A stretch of DNA of 64,000 nucleotides from Altererythrobacter sp. B11. GTDB taxonomy: Bacteria > Pseudomonadota > Alphaproteobacteria > Sphingomonadales > Sphingomonadaceae. The stretch covers positions 3,077,001-3,141,000 of the forward strand of contig NZ_AP018498.1 in NCBI RefSeq assembly GCF_003569745.1, written 5' to 3'. Below the pieces are notes generated by a model. The model had not been told where the DNA came from. It saw only the letters and a program-made list of their open reading frames with translations, and ran no database searches. Below, piece by piece: positions 42,747-50,962 of this stretch (position 1 is the stretch's first letter; the number at the start of each line of letters is the position of its first letter). The translations under genes and the position numbers were made by a program.

Positions 42747-43666
42747 TGAAGCACCTCCTCCTCGCCGTCCTCGCGCTGCTCGCCCTCCCCGCCACAGCAT
42801 CCGCACAGGTTCGCGACGAGACGCCGCGTACGGTCGTGATGACAGCCTTCGAACCCGAATGGGATGCGCTCGTACCGCATATCGAGCAGCCTAAATCCTA
42901 TTCGAAAAACGGCGTGACCTTCCTCACCGGCACGCTGGAGGGTAAGCCCGTCGTGCTGATGCAGAGCAATGTGTCGATGGTGAATGCCGCGATGAACACG
43001 CAGCTCGTGCTCGACCATTTCAATGTCAGCAGGATCGTCTTCTCGGGCATTGCGGGTGGGATCGACCCCGCACTCTCTATCGGTGACGTGGTGGTTCCGA
43101 CAGACTGGGCGCAGTATCTCGAAGTGAGCTTTGCGCGCGAAACCGACAAAGGCTGGGTCGTGCCGGAACCGGTCGACGAGATCGCCCCGCCTAACTACGG
43201 CATGATGTTCCCGCGGGGGGTCCGGGTGGGCAATGCGGCAGAGCCGGTGCAGCGGCATTACACGCTGAAGGTCGATCCCGACCTGGTCAAATTGGCCGGG
43301 GAAGTGGCCCGCAAGGTAACGCTGAAACGCTGCGTTGAGGCGACCCCCCGGGTGCCCGCCGCCTGCCTTGAGCACGAACCCAAGATCGTGATCGGCGGCA
43401 CCGGTGTCAGCGCCGGCGTCTTCGCTGACAATGCGGAGTTTCGCGACTATTTGCAGCGTGCGTGGAAGGCCAACGTCCTCGACATGGAAAGCGCGGCGGT
43501 GGCGCAGGTCGCCTATGCGAACCAGGTGCCGGTGATCGTCTTCCGCAGCCTGTCAGACCTCGCTGGTGGCGATGCGGGCAAAAACCAGATGTACACTTTC
43601 ATGGCGCTCGCATCGATTAACTCTGCCGATGTCGTGCGCGCCTTTGTTGCGGCGCTGCCGAATTGA
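42746..43666 (+). CDS. Exported nucleoside phosphorylase/nucleosidase (Pfs/PNP superfamily)
   Basis: 306-residue protein with a clear signal peptide (KHLLLAVLALLALPATASAQ). The body is a PNP/MTA-nucleosidase fold: VVMTAFEPEWDAL, VFSGIAGGIDPALSIGDVVV and VLDMESAAVAQVAYANQVPV followed by RSLSDLAGG, which holds the ribose-binding Glu and catalytic Asp. It probably cleaves purine nucleosides in the periplasm, so that the bases can be imported by the adjacent permease. The ATG overlaps the permease stop by one base. Substrate range (inosine, guanosine, methylthioadenosine) unknown. Confidence 0.85.
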   Translation: MKHLLLAVLALLALPATASAQVRDETPRTVVMTAFEPEWDALVPHIEQPKSYSKNGVTFLTGTLEGKPVVLMQSNVSMVNAAMNTQLVLDHFNVSRIVFSGIAGGIDPALSIGDVVVPTDWAQYLEVSFARETDKGWVVPEPVDEIAPPNYGMMFPRGVRVGNAAEPVQRHYTLKVDPDLVKLAGEVARKVTLKRCVEATPRVPAACLEHEPKIVIGGTGVSAGVFADNAEFRDYLQRAWKANVLDMESAAVAQVAYANQVPVIVFRSLSDLAGGDAGKNQMYTFMALASINSADVVRAFVAALPN

Positions 43667-43685
43667 TGGCGCCGGACTGACCGCC

Positions 43686-45269
43686 ATGAAGCTTGCAACA
43701 GTCACTGGCATGCAGGGCATGGTCACCGCCCCGCATTTCCTCGCCTCCGAGGCTGGACTCTCCGTGCTGCGCGACGGCGGCAATGCCGTGGAAGCGAGCG
43801 TGGCGGTCGCTGCGACGCTTGCGGCGGTCTACCCCCATATGACCGGCATCGGCGGCGACGGGTTCTGGCTGGTCGCCGAGCCTGGGGGGCGCGTGCATGC
43901 GGTCCATGGCTGCGGCGGCGCAGCGGAGGCGGCCGACTTGTCCTTCTACGAAGGACTGGCGGAGGTGCCTTCGCGCGGGCCGCTTGCGGCGAATACGGTC
44001 GCCGGAACCGTCTCTGCCTGGGCCGCCGCGCTCGAGAGCAGTGGCGGCGCGCTGCCGTTGACCCGTCTGCTGCACGATGCGATCCGGTATGCCGAGGCGG
44101 GCGTGGCACTCACCGCAGGCGGTGCGAGCATCGCTTCGGGCAAGGGAGACGAATTGCGCCGCCAGCCAGGCGCCTATGCCGAGACCTTCGAACCCGGCGG
44201 AGTGCCGCTCCGTGAGGGCGACACGCTGCGGCAACCGGCGCTCGCCGAGACCTTCCGACGGCTTGCCGAAGATGGACTGGACAGCTTTTACAGCGGTGCG
44301 CTGGCCGGCGACATCGCAAGTGACCTGCAAGCGTTGGGCAGTCCTGTAAACGGCGCCGACCTGGCAGCGCATCGGGCGACCCGGCCCGATCCGCTGCACG
44401 TATCGATCGACGGGGCCAGGCTGTTCAATTCCGCGCCGCCGACACAAGGCTTCGCGTCCCTGATGATTTTGGCGGTGTTCGATCGACTTACCGCGGACGA
44501 AGCAGACGACTTCGCGCATGTCCACGGGCTGGTCGAAGCGACCAAGCAGGCCTTCCTGTTGCGGGACCGGCATGTGGGCGATCCGGCCTTCCACCAATTC
44601 GACTATCAGGCTGCGCTCGCCGACAGCGCCGCGCTTGACGAGCTAGCCCGACGCATCAGCCCGATACGCGCGCTGCCCTGGCCGCAACCGTCACATTCGG
44701 GGGATACATGCTGGTTCGCCGCGGCCGACGCCGATGGACGCGTCGTCAGCGCGATTCAGTCGACCTACCACGAATTCGGGTCGGGTGTGGTGCTGCCGCG
44801 CACCGGGATTACTTGGCAAAACCGCGGCAGTTCCTTCCGCCTCGCGGAGAGCGGCTGGAACACGCTCAAGCCGTTTCGGAAGCCGTTCCACACGCTCAAC
44901 CCCGCACTCGCCCAGTTCCATGACGGCCGAGTCATGGCTTATGGTACGATGGGCGGCGAAGGGCAGCCGCAGACACAGGCGGCGCTGTTCACCCGCTACG
45001 CCCGCTTCGGAATCGACTTGCAGGAGGCGATCAGCCGTCCGCGCTGGCTGCTCGGTCGGACTTGGGGCGAGCAGAGCACCACGCTCAAGCTGGAGGACGG
45101 TTTCGATGAGGCGCTCTATGGCGATCTCGGTGCCGCCGGGCATGATGTCGAGCGGGTCGGCCCGCTGACCGCGATGATGGGCCACGCCGGCGCAATCGTG
45201 CGCCATCGCGACGGGCGGCTGGAGGGCGCGACCGATCCACGCAGCGATGGTATGGTCGCGGCATGGTAG
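43686..45269 (+). CDS. hpxW: HpxW-like oxamate amidohydrolase (gamma-glutamyltransferase family)
   Basis: 527-residue Ntn-hydrolase. Family features: MVTAPHFLASEAGLSVLRDG, GNAVEASVAVAATLAAVYPH, GIGGDGFWLV, and the expected cleavage and nucleophile site at SGDTCWFA (Thr341). Although the fold is gamma-glutamyltransferase, the absence of a signal peptide and its place among hpxY and hpxZ homologues fit HpxW, which turns oxamate into oxalate and ammonia. The ATG at 43686 is chosen; preceding in-frame sequence overlaps the nucleosidase gene. It overlaps the next gene by seven bases. Confidence 0.85.
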   Translation: MKLATVTGMQGMVTAPHFLASEAGLSVLRDGGNAVEASVAVAATLAAVYPHMTGIGGDGFWLVAEPGGRVHAVHGCGGAAEAADLSFYEGLAEVPSRGPLAANTVAGTVSAWAAALESSGGALPLTRLLHDAIRYAEAGVALTAGGASIASGKGDELRRQPGAYAETFEPGGVPLREGDTLRQPALAETFRRLAEDGLDSFYSGALAGDIASDLQALGSPVNGADLAAHRATRPDPLHVSIDGARLFNSAPPTQGFASLMILAVFDRLTADEADDFAHVHGLVEATKQAFLLRDRHVGDPAFHQFDYQAALADSAALDELARRISPIRALPWPQPSHSGDTCWFAAADADGRVVSAIQSTYHEFGSGVVLPRTGITWQNRGSSFRLAESGWNTLKPFRKPFHTLNPALAQFHDGRVMAYGTMGGEGQPQTQAALFTRYARFGIDLQEAISRPRWLLGRTWGEQSTTLKLEDGFDEALYGDLGAAGHDVERVGPLTAMMGHAGAIVRHRDGRLEGATDPRSDGMVAAW

Positions 45270-46510
45270 GCGACCTGCCCGCTGGCGGTGGACGAGCCGT
45301 GGCACGCTGCGATGCGCTGGGCGTGGCGCCCTATAGCGACATGCAGGGCGGTCTCTATCGCGGCTATCTTATGCCGGCCTACATGGCCGCGCAGCAGGCG
45401 CTGGCCGGCTGGATGGAGCAGGCGGGCATGGCCGCAGCACGTGATCCGGCCGCCAATCTGATCGGCCGCTATGAAGGCACCAGGCCCGATGCTCCCGCGT
45501 TGATCATCGGCAGCCATCTCGACAGCGTGCGCGACGGCGGACGCTATGACGGACCGTTGGGCATCATGCTGGGTGTGGAATGCATCGCAGCGCTGCATGA
45601 GAGCGGCAAGCGCATGCCATTCCCAATCGAGGTGATCGCCTTCGGAGACGAGGAAGGCTCACGCTTCCCCGCAGCCATGCTGACCAGCCGCGCGGTGGCC
45701 GGAACGCTGGCGGCGGACGCGCTGGATCTGACGGATGCGGAAGGCGTCCCGCTGGCCAACGCCGGGGTCGATGTCGCGACCTATCTGCAGGCGGTGCGCG
45801 AGCCAGGTTCCGCTCTCGCCTATCTCGAAGCGCACATCGAACAGGGCCCGGTGCTGGAAGCGGAGGGCCTTGCCGTCGGCACTGTCACCGGCATCGCCGC
45901 GCAATTGCGCTACGAAGTGAGGGTGACGGGTATGGCTGGGCACGCCGGCACGACGTCGATGCCGCTGCGACGCGATGCGCTCGCCGGTGCCGCGGAGATG
46001 ATCCTGTTGGTCGAGCGCCTTGCCCGCGCCGATGAATCCGATCTGGTCGCCACCGTGGGCAAGATCGCGGCGCGGCCGGGAGCGGCCAATGTCATCTCCG
46101 GACAGGTTTCCTTCATGGTCGACATCCGCTCCGGCGATCCGGCACGGCGCGACCGCGTAGCGCAGGCGACCCTCACCGAATTCGACCGGATTGCCACGGC
46201 ACGAGGCCTCGCATTGGCTAGCACGCTGATCCACGACCTGCCCGCCAGCCCCTGCAACGGCGATCTGATGGAGCTTATGGATGCCGCAATCGCCGATGCC
46301 GGGCAGCGGCCGTTCCGGCTGGTTTCCGGCGCGGGCCATGATGCGATGGTGATGGCAGCGCTTTGCCCCACCGCCATGCTGTTCGTCCGCTGCCGGGGCG
46401 GCATCAGTCATCATCCGGCCGAACATGTCGAGCCCGCCGACGCCGAGACGGCACTGCGGGTCATGCTCGGCTTCATCACACGCCTGGGAGAGAATTTTGG
46501 CCGTGCCTGA
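45263..46510 (+). CDS. allC: Allantoate amidohydrolase (M20 family)
   Basis: 415-residue metal-dependent amidohydrolase that turns allantoate into ureidoglycine, CO2 and ammonia. Metal-binding motifs of the AllC/hydantoinase group are present: IIGSHLDSVRDGGRYDGPLG (His, Asp), AFGDEEGSRF (Glu pair), LEAHIEQGPVLE, and GISHHPAEH near the end. The dimer-domain signature GMAGHAGTTSMPLRRDAL is also present. It is related to N-carbamoyl-amino-acid hydrolases; the purine context decides the call. Start overlaps the hpxW stop. Confidence 0.88.
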   Translation: MVGDLPAGGGRAVARCDALGVAPYSDMQGGLYRGYLMPAYMAAQQALAGWMEQAGMAAARDPAANLIGRYEGTRPDAPALIIGSHLDSVRDGGRYDGPLGIMLGVECIAALHESGKRMPFPIEVIAFGDEEGSRFPAAMLTSRAVAGTLAADALDLTDAEGVPLANAGVDVATYLQAVREPGSALAYLEAHIEQGPVLEAEGLAVGTVTGIAAQLRYEVRVTGMAGHAGTTSMPLRRDALAGAAEMILLVERLARADESDLVATVGKIAARPGAANVISGQVSFMVDIRSGDPARRDRVAQATLTEFDRIATARGLALASTLIHDLPASPCNGDLMELMDAAIADAGQRPFRLVSGAGHDAMVMAALCPTAMLFVRCRGGISHHPAEHVEPADAETALRVMLGFITRLGENFGRA

Positions 46511-47735
46511 CACCAATCTGTTCGGCGAGATCGACCCGCCCCAGCGGCTTCTGATGGGCCCCGGGCCGGTCAACGCCCATCCGCGCGTGCTGCGCGCGAT
46601 GTCCGCTGACCTGCTGGGCCAGTTCGACCCGGAGATGACCGGCTACATGAACCAGGTCATGGAACTCTATCGCCCGGTCTTCGGGACGGAGAACCGCTGG
46701 ACCATGCTGGTAGATGGTACGGCTCGCGCGGCGATTGAGGCTTCGCTGATCAGTCTCGTCACCCCGGGGGATACTGTGCTGGTGGTCGATTTCGGCCGAT
46801 TTGGCCTGTTGTTGCAGGAAATCCTTCAGCGGATCGGGGCTAAGATCGAGGTTGTGAGCGTGCCCTGGGGTGAGGTGGTCCCGCTGGACGCAGTCGCCGC
46901 AGCGATCGAACGCACGGGTCCGAAGGTCGTCGCCACGGTCCATGGCGACACGTCCACCACGATGGCACAGCCACTCGAGGGGCTTGGTGACCTGTGCCGC
47001 GCAGCGGGCGCGCTATCCTATGTCGATGCCACCGCCACGCTGGGGGGAATGGAGATCGCGGCGGATCGCTGGGGCGTCGATATTGTCACCGGCGGGCTGC
47101 AAAAATGCCTCGGCGGCCCCTCCGGCTCAGCGCCGATCACGATCAGCGACCGCGCCGCCGAGCATATCTTCGCACGTCGCCACACCGAAGCGGGTATTCG
47201 CATGGCCGGGCTCGACGACGGCAGTGGGCCGCGCATCCCGTCCAACTACTTCGACCTGGCGATGATCATGGATTACTGGTCGGAAAAGCGGCTCAACCAC
47301 CATACCGAAGCGACCAGCATGCTCTACGCCGCACGCGAATGCGCCCGTGTGGCGCTGGGCGAAGGGCTGGATGCGCGCTTTGCCCGCCACGCTGCGGCCG
47401 GCCGCGCGATGACCGTGGGCCTACGCGCAATGGGCCTTACCGTATTCGGCGACGACGCTCACCGCATGACCAATGTCACCGGCGTTCATATTCCCGACGG
47501 CGTCGATGGCGAGGCGGTTCGCTCCATGATGCGCGAGGAGTTCGAGATCGAGATCGGCACCGCTTTTGGACCCCTGCAGGGCAGAGTCTGGCGAATAGGC
47601 GCGATGGGCTACAACGCCATGAAGCACAAAGTGCTGATCACGCTCGGCGCACTTGAAGCCTGCCTGCGGCGGGAAGGCTTCAGCCTGCCGGCGGGCGAGG
47701 CGGTGGAGGCCGCGATGACGGCGTGGGAGGCATGA
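46497..47735 (+). CDS. Ureidoglycine-glyoxylate aminotransferase (PucG-like)
   Basis: 412-residue PLP enzyme of the AGXT/class V group. Motifs: LLMGPGPVNAHPRVLRAM, VDGTARAAIEASL, VDATATLGGMEI and TGGLQKCLGGPSGSAP with the Schiff-base Lys. PucG transfers the amino group of ureidoglycine to glyoxylate, giving oxalurate and glycine. No ATG is near; TTG 46497, six bases after GGAG, is preferred over GTG 46503. It overlaps allC by 14 bp and puuE by four. Serine-glyoxylate aminotransferase is the alternative, less likely here. Confidence 0.88.
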   Translation: MAVPDTNLFGEIDPPQRLLMGPGPVNAHPRVLRAMSADLLGQFDPEMTGYMNQVMELYRPVFGTENRWTMLVDGTARAAIEASLISLVTPGDTVLVVDFGRFGLLLQEILQRIGAKIEVVSVPWGEVVPLDAVAAAIERTGPKVVATVHGDTSTTMAQPLEGLGDLCRAAGALSYVDATATLGGMEIAADRWGVDIVTGGLQKCLGGPSGSAPITISDRAAEHIFARRHTEAGIRMAGLDDGSGPRIPSNYFDLAMIMDYWSEKRLNHHTEATSMLYAARECARVALGEGLDARFARHAAAGRAMTVGLRAMGLTVFGDDAHRMTNVTGVHIPDGVDGEAVRSMMREEFEIEIGTAFGPLQGRVWRIGAMGYNAMKHKVLITLGALEACLRREGFSLPAGEAVEAAMTAWEA

Positions 47736-48619
47736 CCGGTCCGCGCGATCTCGTCGGCTATGGCGCCAATCCCCCCGCGGCGAATTGGCCCAACAACGCG
47801 CGGATTGCCGTGCAGTTCGTGATTAATTACGAGGAGGGCGCGGAGAACAGCATCCTCAACGGCGATGCCGGCTCGGAGAGCTTCCTATCCGAGATGGTCG
47901 GCGCGGGCAGCCATCCGGCGCGCGCAATGGCGATGGAAAGCCTCTATGAATATGGCAGCCGCGCGGGATTCTGGCGGCTATATCGGCTGTTCAAAGAACG
48001 CGATCTCCCACTGACTGTGTTTGGCGTTGCCAAGGCCATGGAGATGAATCCTGCCGCGGTCGAGGCGATGCTGGAAGCGGACTGGGAGATCGCCAGCCAT
48101 GGCTTCCGTTGGATCGATTACCAATATGTGCCCGAAGAGGTCGAGCGAGAGCATATCGCCCGCGCGATCGAGCTGCAGACGAAGCTAACCGGCAGCCGCC
48201 CGCTGGGCTGGTATCAGGGCCGAACCTCGCCCAACACAGCGCGGCTCGTGGTGGAGGAAGGGGGCTTCGTCTACGACGCGGATTCCTATGCGGACGACCT
48301 GCCCTATTGGGATCGCCAGCACGGCAGGCCGCAGCTGATCGTGCCCTATACGCTCGACGTGAACGACATGAAGTTCGTAGCCTATAACGGCTTCGACGAA
48401 GGCGATGCCTGGCTGCGCTACATGATCGATACGTTCGAGCAATTGCGCGCCGAAGGAGGGCGGATGATGTCCGTCGGCCTGCATGGCCGCATCGCCGGCA
48501 AGCCAGCCCGCGCCCGCGCGCTGGCCCGGTTCCTCGACTACATCGTCGCGGCCGGCGACGTATGGGTCGCACGCCGCATTGATATTGCCCGCCACTGGCT
48601 GGATGAGCACCCCGCATGA
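47732..48619 (+). CDS. puuE: Allantoinase, PuuE type
   Basis: 295-residue polysaccharide-deacetylase-fold enzyme that hydrolyses allantoin to allantoate and is not related to the amidohydrolase-type allantoinase. Typical stretches: LVGYGANPPAANWPNNARIA, VQFVINYEEGAENS, SHPARAMAMESLYEYGSRAG, EIASHGFRWIDYQ and GWYQGRTSPNTARLV. ATG 47732 overlaps the aminotransferase stop (ATGA); a GTG at 47723 would add three residues. It sits between the aminotransferase and the hpxZ-like gene. Confidence 0.94.
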   Translation: MTGPRDLVGYGANPPAANWPNNARIAVQFVINYEEGAENSILNGDAGSESFLSEMVGAGSHPARAMAMESLYEYGSRAGFWRLYRLFKERDLPLTVFGVAKAMEMNPAAVEAMLEADWEIASHGFRWIDYQYVPEEVEREHIARAIELQTKLTGSRPLGWYQGRTSPNTARLVVEEGGFVYDADSYADDLPYWDRQHGRPQLIVPYTLDVNDMKFVAYNGFDEGDAWLRYMIDTFEQLRAEGGRMMSVGLHGRIAGKPARARALARFLDYIVAAGDVWVARRIDIARHWLDEHPA

Positions 48620-48996
48620 CGATCGACGATCCCGAACTGCTGCGCGAAGTGACCACGGCCTTCTATGAGTACGAACGGGCACTGATGGAGGATGATATCG
48701 CGGCGATGGATGCGCTGTTCCACGATGCGCCGACGACCAACCGTTATGGCGTTGGTGAAACGCTGTACGGAATCGAAGAAATCCGGGAATTTCGCAACGG
48801 TCGCGGCGGGTCGCCGCAGCGCAAGCTGGGGCGCGTGTCCATCACTGTCTATGGTGACAGTTTCGCGACCTGCGACGCGGAATTCCACCGCGAGAACAGT
48901 GCGGCCAAGGGTCGCCAGACGCAGGCATGGGCCAAGTTTCCGAACGGGTGGAAAGTCGTGTCCGCCCATGTCAGCCTGCAGGGGAATACGCACTGA
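48616..48996 (+). CDS. hpxZ: HpxZ/AtzH-like protein (DUF3225)
   Basis: 126-residue NTF2-fold protein matching DUF3225 from end to end: FYEYERALMEDDIAAMDALF, NRYGVGETLYGIEEIREFRN and QTQAWAKFPNGWKVVSAHVS. HpxZ accompanies hpxW, hpxX and hpxY in enteric purine clusters. The related AtzH has been described as a 1,3-dicarboxyurea hydrolase, so a hydrolytic step near oxalurate is plausible. It overlaps puuE by four bases (ATGA) and shares one base with the next start. Confidence 0.9.
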   Translation: MTIDDPELLREVTTAFYEYERALMEDDIAAMDALFHDAPTTNRYGVGETLYGIEEIREFRNGRGGSPQRKLGRVSITVYGDSFATCDAEFHRENSAAKGRQTQAWAKFPNGWKVVSAHVSLQGNTH

Positions 48997-49442
48997 TGAG
49001 CGCAGCTCTGTTCGAACACAGCCCTTGGGTCGAGCAACGCGCTGATGCGGCGCCCGCCACCGGCAACCGACATGCCGATCTGATGGCGGTGCTGCGGGCC
49101 GCTTCGCTCGAAGAGCAACTTGCCGTGATCCGTGCCCATCCCGAACTTGCGGGCAAGGCGGCGGTTGACTGCACGCTGACCGAAGCAAGCGCCGCCGAAC
49201 AGGCCTCGGCCGGACTCGACCGGCTGACCCAGGAGGAATTCGGCCGCTTCCATGCGCTCAACGCCGCATATCGCGAGCGGTTCGGCTTTCCATTCATCAT
49301 CTGCGTGCGGCTGAACGACAAGGCTGGGATCCTCGCGGCGATGGAAGCGCGGCTCGCAAACGATCGCGAGGCAGAAATCGCCGAAGCACTGCACCAGATC
49401 GGGGAGATCGTGCGCCTGCGGCTGGAGGATCTCGCCCGATGA
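48996..49442 (+). CDS. uraD: OHCU decarboxylase, short N-terminus
   Basis: 148-residue decarboxylase that turns OHCU into S-allantoin. Core features are present: [24 protein letters not shown] with the catalytic His, [39 protein letters not shown] and [10 protein letters not shown]. The family usually has another 15-20 residues before the EHSPW motif; here the only good start is ATG 48996, so the first helix is missing. Starts overlap both neighbours, which supports the chosen ATG. Confidence 0.9.
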   Translation: MSAALFEHSPWVEQRADAAPATGNRHADLMAVLRAASLEEQLAVIRAHPELAGKAAVDCTLTEASAAEQASAGLDRLTQEEFGRFHALNAAYRERFGFPFIICVRLNDKAGILAAMEARLANDREAEIAEALHQIGEIVRLRLEDLAR

Positions 49443-49768
49443 ATTCGCTTTCCACCCATGTGCTCGATACGATGCACGGCCGTCCGGCAGCTGGCATGGA
49501 ACTGACGCTGCACGATGCCGCAGGCGCAATGCTGTTTTCGGGCACCACCAATCAGGATGGGCGCTGTCCTGACCTGCCAACGGTGGGGACGGGGCGCTAT
49601 CGCCTTGAATTCGCGGTTGCCCCCTATTTCGCGGCGCTTGGTATCGAGCTACCTGCCCCTCCCTTTCTCGACCTCGTGCCGATCATGTTCGGAATCGCCC
49701 ACAGCGGCCATTACCATGTGCCGCTGCTGGTCTCCCCCTTCGCCTATTCCACCTATCGGGGGAGCTGA
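49439..49768 (+). CDS. 5-hydroxyisourate hydrolase
   Basis: 109-residue transthyretin-related enzyme (PucM/HiuH type) that hydrolyses 5-hydroxyisourate to OHCU. Catalytic signature residues are visible: [14 protein letters not shown] at the N-terminus (His), DGRCPDLP (Arg), and the terminal [19 protein letters not shown]. No signal peptide. The ATG overlaps the uraD stop, and puuD follows after six bases, so the three urate-to-allantoin enzymes are contiguous. Confidence 0.95.
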   Translation: MNSLSTHVLDTMHGRPAAGMELTLHDAAGAMLFSGTTNQDGRCPDLPTVGTGRYRLEFAVAPYFAALGIELPAPPFLDLVPIMFGIAHSGHYHVPLLVSPFAYSTYRGS

Positions 49769-49774
49769 AGGGGC

Positions 49775-50962
49775 ATGGGGGAATTCACCGAATGGCTTAA
49801 CCTGGCGCTACGCTGGCTGCATCTGATCACCGGTATCGCCTGGATCGGCTCGTCTTTCTACTTCGTCTGGCTCGACAACCACCTGACCCCTCCGAAGCAA
49901 GGCGATGCGTCGGGGGAATTGTGGTCCGTCCACGGCGGCGGCTTCTACCACAATGAGAAATATGTGGTCGCTCCGGCGCATATGCCGGACGATCTGCACT
50001 GGTTCAAATGGGAAGCCTACTGGACCTGGATCAGCGGCTTTTCGCTGCTCGTGCTGGTTTATTATGTCGGTGCGAAGAGCTTCCTCATAGATCCGGCGAA
50101 GGCCGACCTCAGCCCGCTGGAGGCAAGCGCGATCGGCCTGTCGGCACTGGCAGCAAGCTGGATTTTCTACGACCAGTTGTGTCGCTCGCGACTGAAAAGC
50201 AACAATTTTGCCATCGGCCTCATCTGGTTCGCCTTCCTTGTCACAGCGGCGTGGGCGCTGTGCCGAGTGTTCAACGACCGGGGCGCCTATCTCCATGTCG
50301 GAGCAATGACCGGCACGGTCATGGTGGCCAATGTGTTCTTCGTAATCATTCCCAAGCAACGCCAGGCGGTGAAGGCGCTGATGGCGGGAGACGTGCCCGA
50401 TCCGGCGCTTGGTGCGGCGGGCAAGCAACGCAGCATGCACAACAATTACATGACGCTGCCGGTGCTGTTCATCATGATCAGCCACCATTATCCGATGACC
50501 TATGGCGCGGCACATCCCTGGGTGGTGCTCGCGCTGCTGTCCGCCACCGGCGTCGCGATCCGGCATGTGTTCAACCTGCGGCACACAGGCCAGAGCACCG
50601 AGGCAACGATAGCAGTCGCGGCCATGTTCGCCGCAGCGACCGTCATATATGTTACCCTGGAAAAGGCTGAGTTGTCGCAGCAGGCGGCAGACGGAGCGGA
50701 GGCGGCGAACTATGCCGCCGTCGCCCCGATACTCGCTGAACATTGCGCCGCCTGCCACAGTGCCCGGCCGACGCATGCGGGGTTCAGCGAGCCGCCGCTG
50801 GGCGTGGTGCTGGACACATACGATCATGTCCGCGCGCTGGCGCCGCGCATCAAGGCGGTGGCGGTTGATTCAGATGTCATGCCGCTCGGCAACGAAACCG
50901 GGATGACCGCCGAAGATCGCACGCTGCTGGGTAGCTGGATCGCGAAGGGAGCACCTCAATGA
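49775..50962 (+). CDS. puuD: Membrane urate hydroxylase with cytochrome c domain
   Basis: 395-residue enzyme that oxidises urate to 5-hydroxyisourate and feeds electrons to the respiratory chain, replacing soluble uricase. The first 300 residues have about eight membrane segments with many His (RWLHLITGIAWIGSSFYFVW, HGGGFYHNEKY, HNNYMTLPVLFIMISHHYP). The C-terminal cytochrome c has CAACH at 324-328 and a likely axial Met in VMPLGN. It overlaps xdhA by four bases. Confidence 0.95.
   Translation: MGEFTEWLNLALRWLHLITGIAWIGSSFYFVWLDNHLTPPKQGDASGELWSVHGGGFYHNEKYVVAPAHMPDDLHWFKWEAYWTWISGFSLLVLVYYVGAKSFLIDPAKADLSPLEASAIGLSALAASWIFYDQLCRSRLKSNNFAIGLIWFAFLVTAAWALCRVFNDRGAYLHVGAMTGTVMVANVFFVIIPKQRQAVKALMAGDVPDPALGAAGKQRSMHNNYMTLPVLFIMISHHYPMTYGAAHPWVVLALLSATGVAIRHVFNLRHTGQSTEATIAVAAMFAAATVIYVTLEKAELSQQAADGAEAANYAAVAPILAEHCAACHSARPTHAGFSEPPLGVVLDTYDHVRALAPRIKAVAVDSDVMPLGNETGMTAEDRTLLGSWIAKGAPQ

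Noticed and set aside
43686-45269. Gamma-glutamyltranspeptidase for glutathione
   Set aside because: Fold agrees, but there is no signal peptide and the neighbours are hpxY, hpxZ and purine genes, so HpxW-like oxamate amidohydrolase fits better.
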